From contig NZ_QRDP01000004.1 in NCBI RefSeq assembly GCF_003385775.1, positions 868,001 through 932,000 of the forward strand: a stretch of DNA of 64,000 nt, in the 5' to 3' direction. Of this stretch, positions 43,859-52,369 are shown piece by piece (the stretch's first letter is position 1; the number at the start of each line of letters is the position of its first letter). The notes under the pieces were generated by a model. It was not told where the DNA came from. It saw only the letters and a program-made list of their open reading frames with translations, and searched no databases. This DNA comes from Parasphingopyxis lamellibrachiae (GTDB lineage Bacteria > Pseudomonadota > Alphaproteobacteria > Sphingomonadales > Sphingomonadaceae). A program made the position numbers and the translations under genes.

Positions 43859-44920
43859 ATGACAAGACCGCCCTCCCAATCCCCCCTGACCCAGGCTTTT
43901 GCCCAGGGCCCCACCTGGTTTCCACAACAGATGGACGCGGCGACCGACCGCGTCCTGCTCGTGCGGATGGCAGAAGAAGATTACCGGCAAGCCAGTTTTC
44001 TCGACCAGCGGATGCTGAACCAGAAAAACCAGCCGCAATGGGCCGAATGGGCAGAGCTGGAAGCCGCCGATCAGGCCGGACGGGCGGACGCCTATTTCAT
44101 CTTCCATATAGGCCATGTTGGCTCGACGCTGATCGCCCGGCTGCTTGGCGAGCTGGACGGCGTTTTCGCGCTCCGCGAACCGCAGATTCTGCGCAACTTT
44201 GCCGATCTTGCGGCGCAGAATGGCGCACCCCATGCACTATGGTCGCCCAGGCGTTTCGATGCACGGCTCGAAACGGCGATCGGCTGGCTGTCCCGTACCT
44301 TTGCACAGAGCGACCGCGCGCTGATCAAGGCCAGCAGCTTTGTCAGCGAGATCGCGGCGCCGATGCTGGGCGAGACGCGCAAGGCGCTGTTCCTCAGACT
44401 ATCGCCGGAACGCTATATCGAAACGATCCTTGCCGGCGACAATTCACGGCAGGAACTGGCCATGCTCGCCTCTCCCCGCTTGCAGCGGCTCCACAAAAGA
44501 CTGGGGTCGGACAACTGGAAGTTATGGGAACTGCCCGAGCCCGTGCGCGCGGCGATGAGCTGGCTGAGCGAGATGATGGCGCTCGACGCGACGGCTCAAA
44601 CCGCGCCGACCGGGAATATCCATTGGCTCGACTTTGACGATTTCCTGCAAGACCCGGTTTCCCGGCTTGGCGAAATTGCCGCTTTCTATGGTTTGGACAG
44701 CGGCAAGGACAGGCTTTCGGCGATCGCCAATGGCCCGTTGATGACGCAATACTCAAAGGCGCCCGAACATGACTATAGTCCGGATATCAGGGAGAAGCTG
44801 CTTGCCGAGGCCCGGGCGACCCATCAAGAGGGCATTGCCAAAGGTTTGACCTGGCTCAAAGACGCGGCCGCGCAGCATGAGACAATAGCACGGCTAATGA
44901 CGGAACATGCGAGGGCATAA
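43859..44920 (+). CDS. Sulfotransferase-like P-loop protein
   Basis: The protein is 353 aa. The P-loop is FHIGHVGSTLIARLL (about 82-96), the PAPS 5'-phosphosulfate site of the family, and LREPQILRNFADL near 106 fits the conserved segment after it. A basic 3'-phosphate segment (RALIKASSF) follows near 155. The substrate is unknown. The PKHD hydroxylase gene follows with only two bases between stop and start, so they form an operon, probably modifying the same target. It sits just after the rplI terminator and so needs its own promoter or read-through. Confidence 0.75.
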   Translation: MTRPPSQSPLTQAFAQGPTWFPQQMDAATDRVLLVRMAEEDYRQASFLDQRMLNQKNQPQWAEWAELEAADQAGRADAYFIFHIGHVGSTLIARLLGELDGVFALREPQILRNFADLAAQNGAPHALWSPRRFDARLETAIGWLSRTFAQSDRALIKASSFVSEIAAPMLGETRKALFLRLSPERYIETILAGDNSRQELAMLASPRLQRLHKRLGSDNWKLWELPEPVRAAMSWLSEMMALDATAQTAPTGNIHWLDFDDFLQDPVSRLGEIAAFYGLDSGKDRLSAIANGPLMTQYSKAPEHDYSPDIREKLLAEARATHQEGIAKGLTWLKDAAAQHETIARLMTEHARA

Positions 44921-44922
44921 CG

Positions 44923-45585
44923 ATGTTCAAGATGATTTACGGCCTCCTCAACGGCCAGGATATCAAGGAACTGCGCGAGATCATCGAGACCGCGACATTT
45001 GTCGACGGCAAGATCAGCAATCCGCATTCCCTGGTGAAGGACAATCTGCACCTGAACGATGAAGAGGCCTATGAGCGCTCATCGACGATCATGACGAATG
45101 CCTTGCTGCGCAGCGAGGAATTCCGGGCTTTCGCATTTCCCCGCAAGATCGCACCGCCGCTGGTCACGCGCTACAACAAGGGTATGCGTTACGGCCTGCA
45201 TCCGGACATGGCGTTCATGCAATCGGTCGACGGCCCCGTTCGTTCCGATATCAGCTGCACCTTCTTCCTGCAGGATCCCAGCAAGTATGAGGGCGGCGCG
45301 CTGCATATCAAGCAAGCCGACGGGCATATGCGCTTCAAGGGTGAGCTGGGCTCGGCGATCGTCTACCCGTCGACTACCCTGCACGAGGTGGAAGAGGTTA
45401 CGAAAGGCGAACGTATAGTCGGCATCACCTTTATCGAGAGCCAGGTTGCCGACCCGGCCAAACGCGAACTGCTATACGAGCTGAACGAGGTCGCGGCGCT
45501 CGAAGGCGCGAACATGTCGGCGGAGAATTTCACCCGTATTCAAACGGTTCAGCAGAATCTGTTCCGTCGCTGGGGTGAATGCTAG
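44923..45585 (+). CDS. PKHD-type Fe(II)/2-oxoglutarate hydroxylase (PiuC/YbiX-like)
   Basis: The protein is 220 aa. The metal triad is His93, Asp95 and His154 (GLHPDMAFM; STTLHEVEEV), and Arg164 (GERIVGITF) binds 2-oxoglutarate. It belongs to the family of PiuC/YbiX, often found near TonB receptors and iron-related genes. The target is unknown. It shares an operon with the sulfotransferase-like gene, which suggests hydroxylation followed by sulfation of a common molecule; that is a guess from order alone. Confidence 0.9.
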   Translation: MFKMIYGLLNGQDIKELREIIETATFVDGKISNPHSLVKDNLHLNDEEAYERSSTIMTNALLRSEEFRAFAFPRKIAPPLVTRYNKGMRYGLHPDMAFMQSVDGPVRSDISCTFFLQDPSKYEGGALHIKQADGHMRFKGELGSAIVYPSTTLHEVEEVTKGERIVGITFIESQVADPAKRELLYELNEVAALEGANMSAENFTRIQTVQQNLFRRWGEC

Positions 45586-45624
45586 GAAGCCGCCGTCAGG
45601 CGCGCTCCTCCAGCCCTATCCGCC

Positions 45625-46152
45625 TTACGACCCGCAGTGCCATTCGGCGCGCATTTCCGTCTCGCCGTCCTGCCCCTCTTCCCGGATCACGACGGTGGCG
45701 GGCTTCACCCGAACCTCTTCGATCTGTTCGCCCTCGCCTTCGCCCGGCGTGACGGTGATTGAGAATACGCCGGCCGTGAACGTGCCGCCATCCCACATCG
45801 CATCGAGGTCGCCGTCAAATTCGAAATGCCGTAATGTGCCATTGGGCAAGGCAATCGCATCGCCTTCCACGGCCACGAGAAGCGCCTTGCCATCATCTTC
45901 GACGCTGCAACCCGCGCCTGCTTCAAGTTCGGCCTCGATATCCGCATAGGAGATCGGCGCCAGTTCGGGGGCGGCGACTTCCGGCACGGTATCGACCGGA
46001 GTCAGCAGCTGCGGCGCTTCGGCCGTATCTTCCGCCATGCCATTGGTCGTCACTTCGGTTTCGCTCAGTTGGCCGTCCCCGCACGCACCGAGCGCCAATG
46101 CGCCTGCTGCGATCATCCAGTTCCGGGCCGTGACATGCCTGTTATCGTTCAT
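45625..46152 (-). CDS. Acidic lipoprotein, unknown
   Basis: The protein is 175 aa. A lipoprotein signal ends LGAC (Cys24). The mature part is strongly acidic, with a single extra-cysteine pair (GAGCSVEDDG and WHCGS), so a disulfide is possible. ALLVAVEGDAIALPNGTLRHF and AGVFSITVTPGEGEG suggest a beta-sandwich. No family is recognised. It lies 16 bases after folE in the same direction and might share its mRNA. Confidence 0.8.
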   Translation of the reverse strand: MNDNRHVTARNWMIAAGALALGACGDGQLSETEVTTNGMAEDTAEAPQLLTPVDTVPEVAAPELAPISYADIEAELEAGAGCSVEDDGKALLVAVEGDAIALPNGTLRHFEFDGDLDAMWDGGTFTAGVFSITVTPGEGEGEQIEEVRVKPATVVIREEGQDGETEMRAEWHCGS

Positions 46153-46168
46153 AATTCCGGTCTTTATC

Positions 46169-46786
46169 CTAATAGCCCATCAGAGACAGGACTTCCTTGC
46201 GGCTCCTGTCATCGTCGAGGAAACAGCCCAGCAAACGCGATGTCATCATCCGCACACCCGGTGTGCGCACGCCCCGCGCCGTCATGCAGCTATGGCTTGC
46301 GCAGATGACAACCGCAACGCCGCTCGGCTGGAGATGGTCCCAGATGCACTGGGCAATCTCGGCCGTCATCCGTTCCTGCACCTGCAGCCGCCGCGCATAG
46401 CCGTTCAACACCCGCGCCAGCTTCGAAATGCCGACAACCCGCTCCTTCGGCATATAGGCAATCGACGCCGTGCCGATGATCGGCGCCATATGATGTTCGC
46501 AGTGCGACTGGAACGGAATGTCCTTCAGCAGCACGAGCTCGTCATAGCCCCCAACTTCCTCGAACGTGCGCGAAAGATGAACCGACGGATCTTCTTCATA
46601 GCCCTGGCAATATTCCTTCCAGGCGCGACCGACACGCTGCGGCGTATCGATCAGCCCTTCGCGCGTCGGATCGTCTCCGCTCCAGCGGATCAGCGTCCTG
46701 ATCGCCTCCTGCACGTCATCGGGAACCGCAATCTTGCCGGGCAAAGGGTCCAAATCGCCATCGATCGCATGGTCAAAATCGCTCAT
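46169..46786 (-). CDS. folE: GTP cyclohydrolase I (FolE)
   Basis: The protein is 205 aa from ATG 46786. It turns GTP into dihydroneopterin triphosphate, the first step of folate synthesis. IPFQSHCEHHMAPIIGTASI near 105 holds zinc ligands, and VVICASHSCMTARGVRTPG near 170 the third cysteine and active-site histidine. LTRRGLID-type binding appears as DDPTREGLIDTPQRVGRAW near 40. Upstream ORF extension is not needed. Confidence 0.96.
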   Translation of the reverse strand: MSDFDHAIDGDLDPLPGKIAVPDDVQEAIRTLIRWSGDDPTREGLIDTPQRVGRAWKEYCQGYEEDPSVHLSRTFEEVGGYDELVLLKDIPFQSHCEHHMAPIIGTASIAYMPKERVVGISKLARVLNGYARRLQVQERMTAEIAQCIWDHLQPSGVAVVICASHSCMTARGVRTPGVRMMTSRLLGCFLDDDRSRKEVLSLMGY

Positions 46787-46973
46787 GATTGGCCTTTTTT
46801 CCTCATAATGGCGGGATAGTCCACTAGCTAGGTACTTCGGGCCGGTTCGTAAAGCTGGTGGACGACCGAAATCCGGCGAGCGCCACATAATCCTGCGTTG
46901 CGCCCTCATACAGCCTCCGCCCGCGCTGTCGCCAAGGCTGACGAACCGGCACTTTAAGCGCCATCCTCATGGA

Positions 46974-49298
46974 TCACAATTTCGCCGACCGCAGTCGCAG
47001 CGCGTTGCCGATCACCGAAACCGAACTCAGGCTCATTGCGGCAGCGGCGACCATCGGGCTGAGCAGCAGGCCAAAAACCGGGTACAATATGCCGGCGGCA
47101 AGCGGCACGCCCAGGCTGTTGTAGACGAAGGCGAAAAACAGGTTCTGGCGGATATTGCGCATCGTCATCGCGCTCAACCGCCGCGCCCTGGCAATGCCCG
47201 TAAGATCGCCTTTCACCAGCGTGATCCCGGCGCTTTCCATCGCAACATCTGTGCCCGTGCCCATCGCCACGCCGATATCGGCGGCGGCGAGCGCGGGGGC
47301 ATCGTTAATCCCGTCGCCGGCCATCGCAACGATCCGGCCCTCCGCCTTGAGTTCGCCGACGATCCGGTGCTTATCCTCGGGCGAGACATTGGCCCGGACA
47401 TCGTCGATACCGACCTGCCGGGCAACGGCCTGCGCCGTGCCTTCAGTATCTCCCGTCAGCATGACGACGCGGATGCCCATGCGATGGAGGCTGTCAATCG
47501 CACCGGCACTGCTTTCCTTGATCGGGTCCGCCACGGCGAAAATTCCCGCGGGCCTGCCATCGAGCGCGACAAACATTACCGTACGACCAAGCTCGCGGAC
47601 TTCCCGCGCGCGCGCCAGAAGGTCCTTGTCCAGCGCATCCACCCGCTCCATCATTTTCTCATTGCCGATGGCGACAGTGCGGCCTTCGACACTGGCCTCC
47701 ACGCCCGCCCCGGTTATCGAAGAAAAGGCGCTGGCCTCGCCCGGCTCCGGTCCGCGTTCCCGCGCACCCTGAACGATAGCGTTGGCGAGCGGGTGCTCGC
47801 TGGCGCGCTCGACCGCGGCGACAAGCCGGAGCATCTCGTCCTCGTCCACGCCCGGCACGGTTTCGGTCGCAACAAGCTTCGGCCTGCCCTCGGTCAGCGT
47901 ACCCGTCTTGTCGACCACCACCGTGTCGACCTTTTCGAAAGTTTCGAGCGCTTCGGCATTCTTGATCAGAATGCCATTCTGCGCCCCCTTGCCCGTGCCA
48001 ACCATGATCGACATCGGCGTGGCGAGCCCCAGCGCGCAGGGACAGGCGATGATCAGCACGGCAATCGCGTTGACCAGACCGAAGGCCATCGCTGGCGCCG
48101 GTCCCCAGATCGACCAGACCCCGAACGTCAACAGGGCAATGCCGACGACGGCGGGCACGAACCAGCCGGCAACGATGTCGGCAAGCCTCTGGATCGGCGC
48201 GCGGCTTCTCTGCGCGTCCGCCACCATCTGCACGATCTTGGCGAGCAGCGTATCCTTGCCGACGCGCTGCGCTTCCATCGTGAAACTGCCCGTCTGGTTC
48301 ACCGTGCCGCCGGTGGCATCGTCGCCTTTTTCCTTGCGCACCGGCACCGGTTCGCCGGTTACCATCGCCTCGTCGATCGTGCTCGCGCCGCTCAGCACGA
48401 TACCGTCGACGGGAATTTTCTCGCCGGGCCGGACGCGCAACCGGTCGCCGGTTTGCACCTCGTCCAGCGAAATCTCGCTCTCCGTGCCGTCTTCGGCAAT
48501 GCGGGTGGCAACCGGGGGCGCCAGTTCAAGCAGCGCGCGCAAGGCGCTCGATGTCTGTCCGCGTACTTTCAGTTCCAGCACCTGCCCCAGAAGCACGAGT
48601 GTCGTGATGACCGCCGCAGCCTCGAAATAGACACCGACCCGCCCGTTCGTATCGCGGAAAGCGTCCGGAAAAATATCCGGGCCGATGGTCGCGACCAGGC
48701 TGAACGCATAAGCGACCAGCACACCCAGGCCGATCAGCGTGAACATGTTGAGGTTCATCGAACGGACCGACTGGGCGCCGCGCACAAAGAACGGCCAGGC
48801 TCCCCACAGGACAACCGGAGTCGCCAGAGCGAATTCGATCCACTGCGCGACATCGGGCGCGACAAACCCCTCGAATGGCTTGCCCGGGAGCATCGCGCCC
48901 ATGACATAGATCACCAGCGGGAGTGTGAAGGCCGCGCTGCCCCAGAAACGGCGGCGCATGTCGATATATTCGGGATCGGGACCGCTATCGAGCGAAACCT
49001 CCTCCGGTTCCAGCGCCATGCCGCAGATCGGGCAGGAACCGGGGCCGACCTGGCGAACCTCGGGATGCATCGGACAAGTGTAGACCGTGCCCTCCGGCAT
49101 CTGCGGTTCGGGCTTGGCCGCGTAGCCGTGTCGATAGGATTCGGGCTCGGCGAGGAATTTTTCGCGACAACGTGCCGAACAGAAATGAAAGGCAACCCCT
49201 TCATGTTCAGCGCGATGCTCCGCGGTCTCCGGATCGACCGTCATCCCGCAAACGGGATCGACTAGCTTCTTTTCCTGATCGCAACACGCATCGCCCAT
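46974..49298 (-). CDS. copA: Copper-exporting P1B-type ATPase (CopA/ActP type)
   Basis: The protein is 774 aa from ATG 49298 (AGGAA upstream). A YHS domain (about 12-55; [16 protein letters not shown]) and a heavy-metal-binding domain (about 72-98; [18 protein letters not shown]) replace the usual HMA domains. The CPC metal site ([12 protein letters not shown]) lies near 417, [11 protein letters not shown] near 461 and [10 protein letters not shown] near 660. About eight membrane helices complete it. It exports Cu(I) at the expense of ATP. It diverges from the CsoR-type gene and has a CsoR-like dyad in its promoter. Confidence 0.95.
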   Translation of the reverse strand: MGDACCDQEKKLVDPVCGMTVDPETAEHRAEHEGVAFHFCSARCREKFLAEPESYRHGYAAKPEPQMPEGTVYTCPMHPEVRQVGPGSCPICGMALEPEEVSLDSGPDPEYIDMRRRFWGSAAFTLPLVIYVMGAMLPGKPFEGFVAPDVAQWIEFALATPVVLWGAWPFFVRGAQSVRSMNLNMFTLIGLGVLVAYAFSLVATIGPDIFPDAFRDTNGRVGVYFEAAAVITTLVLLGQVLELKVRGQTSSALRALLELAPPVATRIAEDGTESEISLDEVQTGDRLRVRPGEKIPVDGIVLSGASTIDEAMVTGEPVPVRKEKGDDATGGTVNQTGSFTMEAQRVGKDTLLAKIVQMVADAQRSRAPIQRLADIVAGWFVPAVVGIALLTFGVWSIWGPAPAMAFGLVNAIAVLIIACPCALGLATPMSIMVGTGKGAQNGILIKNAEALETFEKVDTVVVDKTGTLTEGRPKLVATETVPGVDEDEMLRLVAAVERASEHPLANAIVQGARERGPEPGEASAFSSITGAGVEASVEGRTVAIGNEKMMERVDALDKDLLARAREVRELGRTVMFVALDGRPAGIFAVADPIKESSAGAIDSLHRMGIRVVMLTGDTEGTAQAVARQVGIDDVRANVSPEDKHRIVGELKAEGRIVAMAGDGINDAPALAAADIGVAMGTGTDVAMESAGITLVKGDLTGIARARRLSAMTMRNIRQNLFFAFVYNSLGVPLAAGILYPVFGLLLSPMVAAAAMSLSSVSVIGNALRLRSAKL

Positions 49299-49417
49299 GA
49301 CCAATTCCTGATATACCCCGGAGTGGTAATCTCCATCGCCGAGCCGGCGTCCTTCTGCGCCCCGCGCGTCATCGCGCCGGCTCCGCTGCGCCGAACGACC
49401 GGCACAGACTCGGAAAG

Positions 49418-49446
49418 ACAATAATACCTATAGGGGGTATATTCAA
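49418..49446 (-). promoter_or_regulatory. copA promoter with CsoR-like operator in the spacer
   Basis: Read on the minus strand, TTGAAT (49446-49441) and TATTGT (49423-49418) are separated by 17 bases. The spacer is the AATACCT-N5-GGGTATA element (49423-49441), which has two mismatches to a perfect TATACCC/GGGTATA dyad. A repressor bound there would block RNA polymerase. Confidence 0.6.
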
Positions 49447-49504
49447 GATGACCGGATTCGGTTGTTACATCCGGTCGTACCTTACGGGGCGAGCGGGCCG
49501 TATC

Positions 49505-49533
49505 TTGCCTACTATACCCGGCAAGGGTATACT
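49505..49533 (+). promoter_or_regulatory. csoR promoter with CsoR-like operator in the spacer
   Basis: TTGCCT (49505-49510) and TATACT (49528-49533) are separated by 17 bases. The dyad TATACCC-GGCAA-GGGTATA (49513-49531) is perfect and covers the spacer and the start of the -10. It has the form of known CsoR-type copper operators and implies autoregulation. Confidence 0.7.
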
Positions 49534-49562
49534 ATGGTCACGCTTGATGCGATAGGGAATGT

Positions 49563-49835
49563 ATGTCCGAGAAATTCTCCAAGGAAATTGCGCGGATGCG
49601 CCGGATCGAAGGCCAAGCGCGCGGTATTGCCAAGATGATGGAAGACGACCGCTACTGTATCGATATCATCAACCAGATGTCGGCAATGGAAGCGGCGCTC
49701 CGCTCGGCCAAATCGAAAGTGCTTTCCATCCATGCCGGCCATTGCATCGAAGATGCCGTGCAAAGCGGCAATGCGGCCGACCAGCGCGAAAAGTTCGATG
49801 AGCTGATCGATCTGTTCGGAAAGGTCGGACGCTAG
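49563..49835 (+). CDS. CsoR/RcnR-family (DUF156) metal-sensing repressor
   Basis: The protein is 90 aa, all helical: IARMRRIEGQARGIAKMMED, DDRYCIDIINQMSAMEAAL, HAGHCIEDAVQSGNAADQ. Cysteines near 32 and 60 and the histidine near 57 match the C-H-C copper site of CsoR. Such tetramers release DNA when Cu(I) binds. AGGGA precedes the ATG. It is the first gene of the plus-strand copper array; its divergent partner is copA. Sensing of copper rather than nickel or sulfide is inferred from neighbours. Confidence 0.88.
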   Translation: MSEKFSKEIARMRRIEGQARGIAKMMEDDRYCIDIINQMSAMEAALRSAKSKVLSIHAGHCIEDAVQSGNAADQREKFDELIDLFGKVGR

Positions 49836-49836
49836 G

Positions 49837-50226
49837 ATGATGCGGATCGCGACCCTTGGCGCCGGGCCATCCCGGTTCCGGTTGGGCCGTGACGGGCGCC
49901 GAACGCCGGTGATCGCGCTTCTCGTTGCCCTGGCGCTTCTTGTGTCGCCGCTCGGTATGCTCGGCATGGCCGACGCACATGCTGCGGCAATGAACGGCAT
50001 GGATATGGCGGCGATGGAACATTGCTCCTCTCCTGACGAGCAGACGGACCGGGACGGTTCCGACCGCACGGTCGATTGCCTCAAGGCTTGCGCGGCGCTT
50101 GCCGTTCAGGTGCCGGTTTTCCAGTTGCAGCTCGGCAGTACGGTCGAAGCGCCGCTCCCCAATGTCGCCGCCTCGCCCCACGCACAGACGCGTGACGCAG
50201 ACCCCCCTCCTCCTCGAAACGCCTGA
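49837..50226 (+). CDS. Secreted or membrane-anchored Met/His-containing protein, DUF2946-like
   Basis: The protein is 129 aa, with ATG one base after the csoR stop (a second ATG follows at once). A membrane/signal segment (VIALLVALALLVSPLGMLG) leads to a short Met- and His-containing stretch (AMNGMDMAAMEHCSSP), where Cu binding is plausible, then KACAALAVQVPVFQL and a Pro/Ala-rich end. It resembles DUF2946-type proteins found in copper clusters. Function is inferred only from position. Confidence 0.7.
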   Translation: MMRIATLGAGPSRFRLGRDGRRTPVIALLVALALLVSPLGMLGMADAHAAAMNGMDMAAMEHCSSPDEQTDRDGSDRTVDCLKACAALAVQVPVFQLQLGSTVEAPLPNVAASPHAQTRDADPPPPRNA

Positions 50227-50266
50227 GAACTCGAACCTTTTCGACATTCTTACGGAGTTTACGATC

Positions 50267-50560
50267 ATGAAATATCTATCCGCTGCGATCGCTCTGGCGA
50301 TCGCCGTCCCCGCTGCCGCGTACGACAATCACCAAATGCAGGGCCATGAGATGCGCGGCGAAGACGCACAACCGATGATGTGCTGCCACGGCAGTGCCGA
50401 GGAACGTGAGGCCTGCCGCGAACGGCATCGGGCCATGGGCCATGATATGGGCGATTGCGACGCCGAACGGATGCACGGCGATGGCGCGCATGACGGCCAC
50501 GGCGAGAGCGGTGAAGACGATCGCAGCGCTCATTCGGATAATCCGGCAGACGATCAATAA
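50267..50560 (+). CDS. Small periplasmic His/Met/Asp-rich protein, probable copper binder
   Basis: The protein is 97 aa from ATG 50267 (CGGAG 11 bases upstream). A signal peptide ends AAAYD near 19. The mature part is packed with Met, His, Cys and Asp (NHQMQGHEM, MMCCHGSAEE, GHDMGDCDAER), suitable for Cu(I) and Cu(II). About a quarter of its residues are Asp, Glu or His. It resembles periplasmic copper-sequestering proteins in function rather than in a named family. It lies between the DUF2946-like gene and the multicopper oxidase. Confidence 0.75.
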   Translation: MKYLSAAIALAIAVPAAAYDNHQMQGHEMRGEDAQPMMCCHGSAEEREACRERHRAMGHDMGDCDAERMHGDGAHDGHGESGEDDRSAHSDNPADDQ

Positions 50561-50641
50561 GCGGTGGAGGCGGCGTCACGCCGCCTCACCCAATATCCAG
50601 GAAATGGAGCGCCGGGACGCAAGTGCCGTGCGAAAACTGAT

Positions 50642-52369
50642 ATGACTATACAATCCATCGACCGGCGAACCATACTCAGAAGCGGAGCAATGGGCGTCGC
50701 CGGGCTTGGTCTTTCCGGCCTCTTCCCCGCCTGGGCGCAAAGCGGCACGCCGGGCATCCGCCCCGAGCTGTCCGGCGAGACCATCGCCCTCGAGATCGGC
50801 CGAACGCCGTTCACGGTAGGCGGGCGCACCGGGCATGCCGTGACCATGAACGGCACCCTGCCCGCGCCTCTGATCCGGCTTCGCGAGGGCCAGGATGCCC
50901 GGATCGCGGTGACCAACACCCTGGACGAGGACAGCTCGGTCCATTGGCATGGCCTGCTGCTGCCTTTCCAGATGGACGGCGTGCCCGGCATCTCCTTTCC
51001 CGGCATCCGCCCGGGCGAAACCTTTACCTATGAATTTCCGGTGATCCAGGCCGGAACCTATTGGTATCACAGCCATTCTGGCCTGCAGGAAGCCATGGGC
51101 CATTTCGGGCCGATCGTTATCGACCCTGCCCGGCCCGATCCCGTTCACCATGACCGCGAACATGTGATCGTCTTCTCGGACTGGAGTTTCATGCATCCCC
51201 ACCGGATCATGCAGCGGCTAAAGCAGAGTCCCGACTATTTCAACCGGCAGCAACAGACGCTGGCCGGCCTGCTCGCCGGCGAAGGCCAGACCCTCCAACA
51301 GCGGCTGACATGGGCCGGAATGCGGATGATGCCGTCCGACATCGCCGACGTGACCGGCGCTACCTACACCTATCTGATCAACGGCCATGGCCCGCAGGAA
51401 AACTGGACCGGCCTGTTCCGCCCCGGCGAACGCGTTCGCCTCAGGATGATCAACGCCTCGGCCATGTCGATCATGAATGTGCGCATTCCCGGCCTGCCGA
51501 TGACGGTGGTCAACGCCGATGGCGAGAATGTCCGCCCGGTTACGGTGGACGAATTGCAGATCTCGGTTGCCGAAACCTATGATGTGATCGTCACGCCCGC
51601 CGAAGATCGGGCCTATACGCTGGTCGGCGAGAGTATCGACCGGTCCGGCATGGCGCGGGCGACCCTTGCGCCGCGGCCGGACATGGAAGCACCCGTCCCG
51701 TCGCTCCGCGAACGCCCGACGCTGACGATGCGGGACATGGGTATGGCCGATGACGGCGCCATGGATCATGCCGCCATGGGACACGATATGTCCGGCGATG
51801 GCGCGATGGAGCATGGCATGCGCGACGGCGAACGCGCACCGGGAGTGGCCCTTACGCCCGGTGTCGAGATGGTCGTGCCGATGCCGCAGGACAGGACCGG
51901 AGATCCCGGCCTCGGTCTCGACGCTGTCGGCCACCGCGTCCTGACCTATACCGATCTCGTCGCGCTCGCGCCCAATCCCGATCCGCGGCCGCCGTCGCGC
52001 GAGCTGGAAATCCATCTGACCGGCAATATGGAGCGTTATATGTGGTCGTTCGACGGCCGCCGCTTCTCCGAACAGATCGAACCCTTCCGCTTCGCCCGGA
52101 ACGAGCGCGTCCGCGTCAAGCTCGTCAACGACACGATGATGACCCACCCGATCCATCTGCACGGCCATTTTTTCGAGGTCGTCAACGGCCATCCCGGCCG
52201 CCATCCGCGCAAACATACCGTCAATGTTCTGCCGGGCGGTTTCGTCCGGTTCGATTTCACCGCCGATGCGCCCGGCGACTGGGCTTTCCACTGCCATCTG
52301 ATGATGCATATGCATGCCGGGATGTTCAACATCGTCACCGTGCGCCCGCTTGATGGAGACGGCGCGTGA
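50642..52369 (+). CDS. Multicopper oxidase, CopA/PcoA type
   Basis: The protein is 575 aa from ATG 50642. A twin-arginine signal (DRRTILRSGAMG) exports it folded. Three cupredoxin domains carry the copper sites: VHWHGLLLPF near 103, TYWYHSHSGLQE near 140, HPIHLHGHFFEV near 503, and HCHLMMHMHAGM near 553, with His-Cys-His bridging type 1 and trinuclear centres. A Met/His/Asp-rich insert (about 370-400) is like the extra copper-binding part of PcoA. It oxidises Cu(I) in the periplasm. copB overlaps its stop. Confidence 0.95.
   Translation: MTIQSIDRRTILRSGAMGVAGLGLSGLFPAWAQSGTPGIRPELSGETIALEIGRTPFTVGGRTGHAVTMNGTLPAPLIRLREGQDARIAVTNTLDEDSSVHWHGLLLPFQMDGVPGISFPGIRPGETFTYEFPVIQAGTYWYHSHSGLQEAMGHFGPIVIDPARPDPVHHDREHVIVFSDWSFMHPHRIMQRLKQSPDYFNRQQQTLAGLLAGEGQTLQQRLTWAGMRMMPSDIADVTGATYTYLINGHGPQENWTGLFRPGERVRLRMINASAMSIMNVRIPGLPMTVVNADGENVRPVTVDELQISVAETYDVIVTPAEDRAYTLVGESIDRSGMARATLAPRPDMEAPVPSLRERPTLTMRDMGMADDGAMDHAAMGHDMSGDGAMEHGMRDGERAPGVALTPGVEMVVPMPQDRTGDPGLGLDAVGHRVLTYTDLVALAPNPDPRPPSRELEIHLTGNMERYMWSFDGRRFSEQIEPFRFARNERVRVKLVNDTMMTHPIHLHGHFFEVVNGHPGRHPRKHTVNVLPGGFVRFDFTADAPGDWAFHCHLMMHMHAGMFNIVTVRPLDGDGA

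Noticed and set aside
47367-49265. 632-codon plus-strand frame across the copper ATPase
   Set aside because: It is antisense to a gene with clear P-type ATPase motifs, and its sequence is low-complexity in Arg, His and Gln as expected from a shadow.
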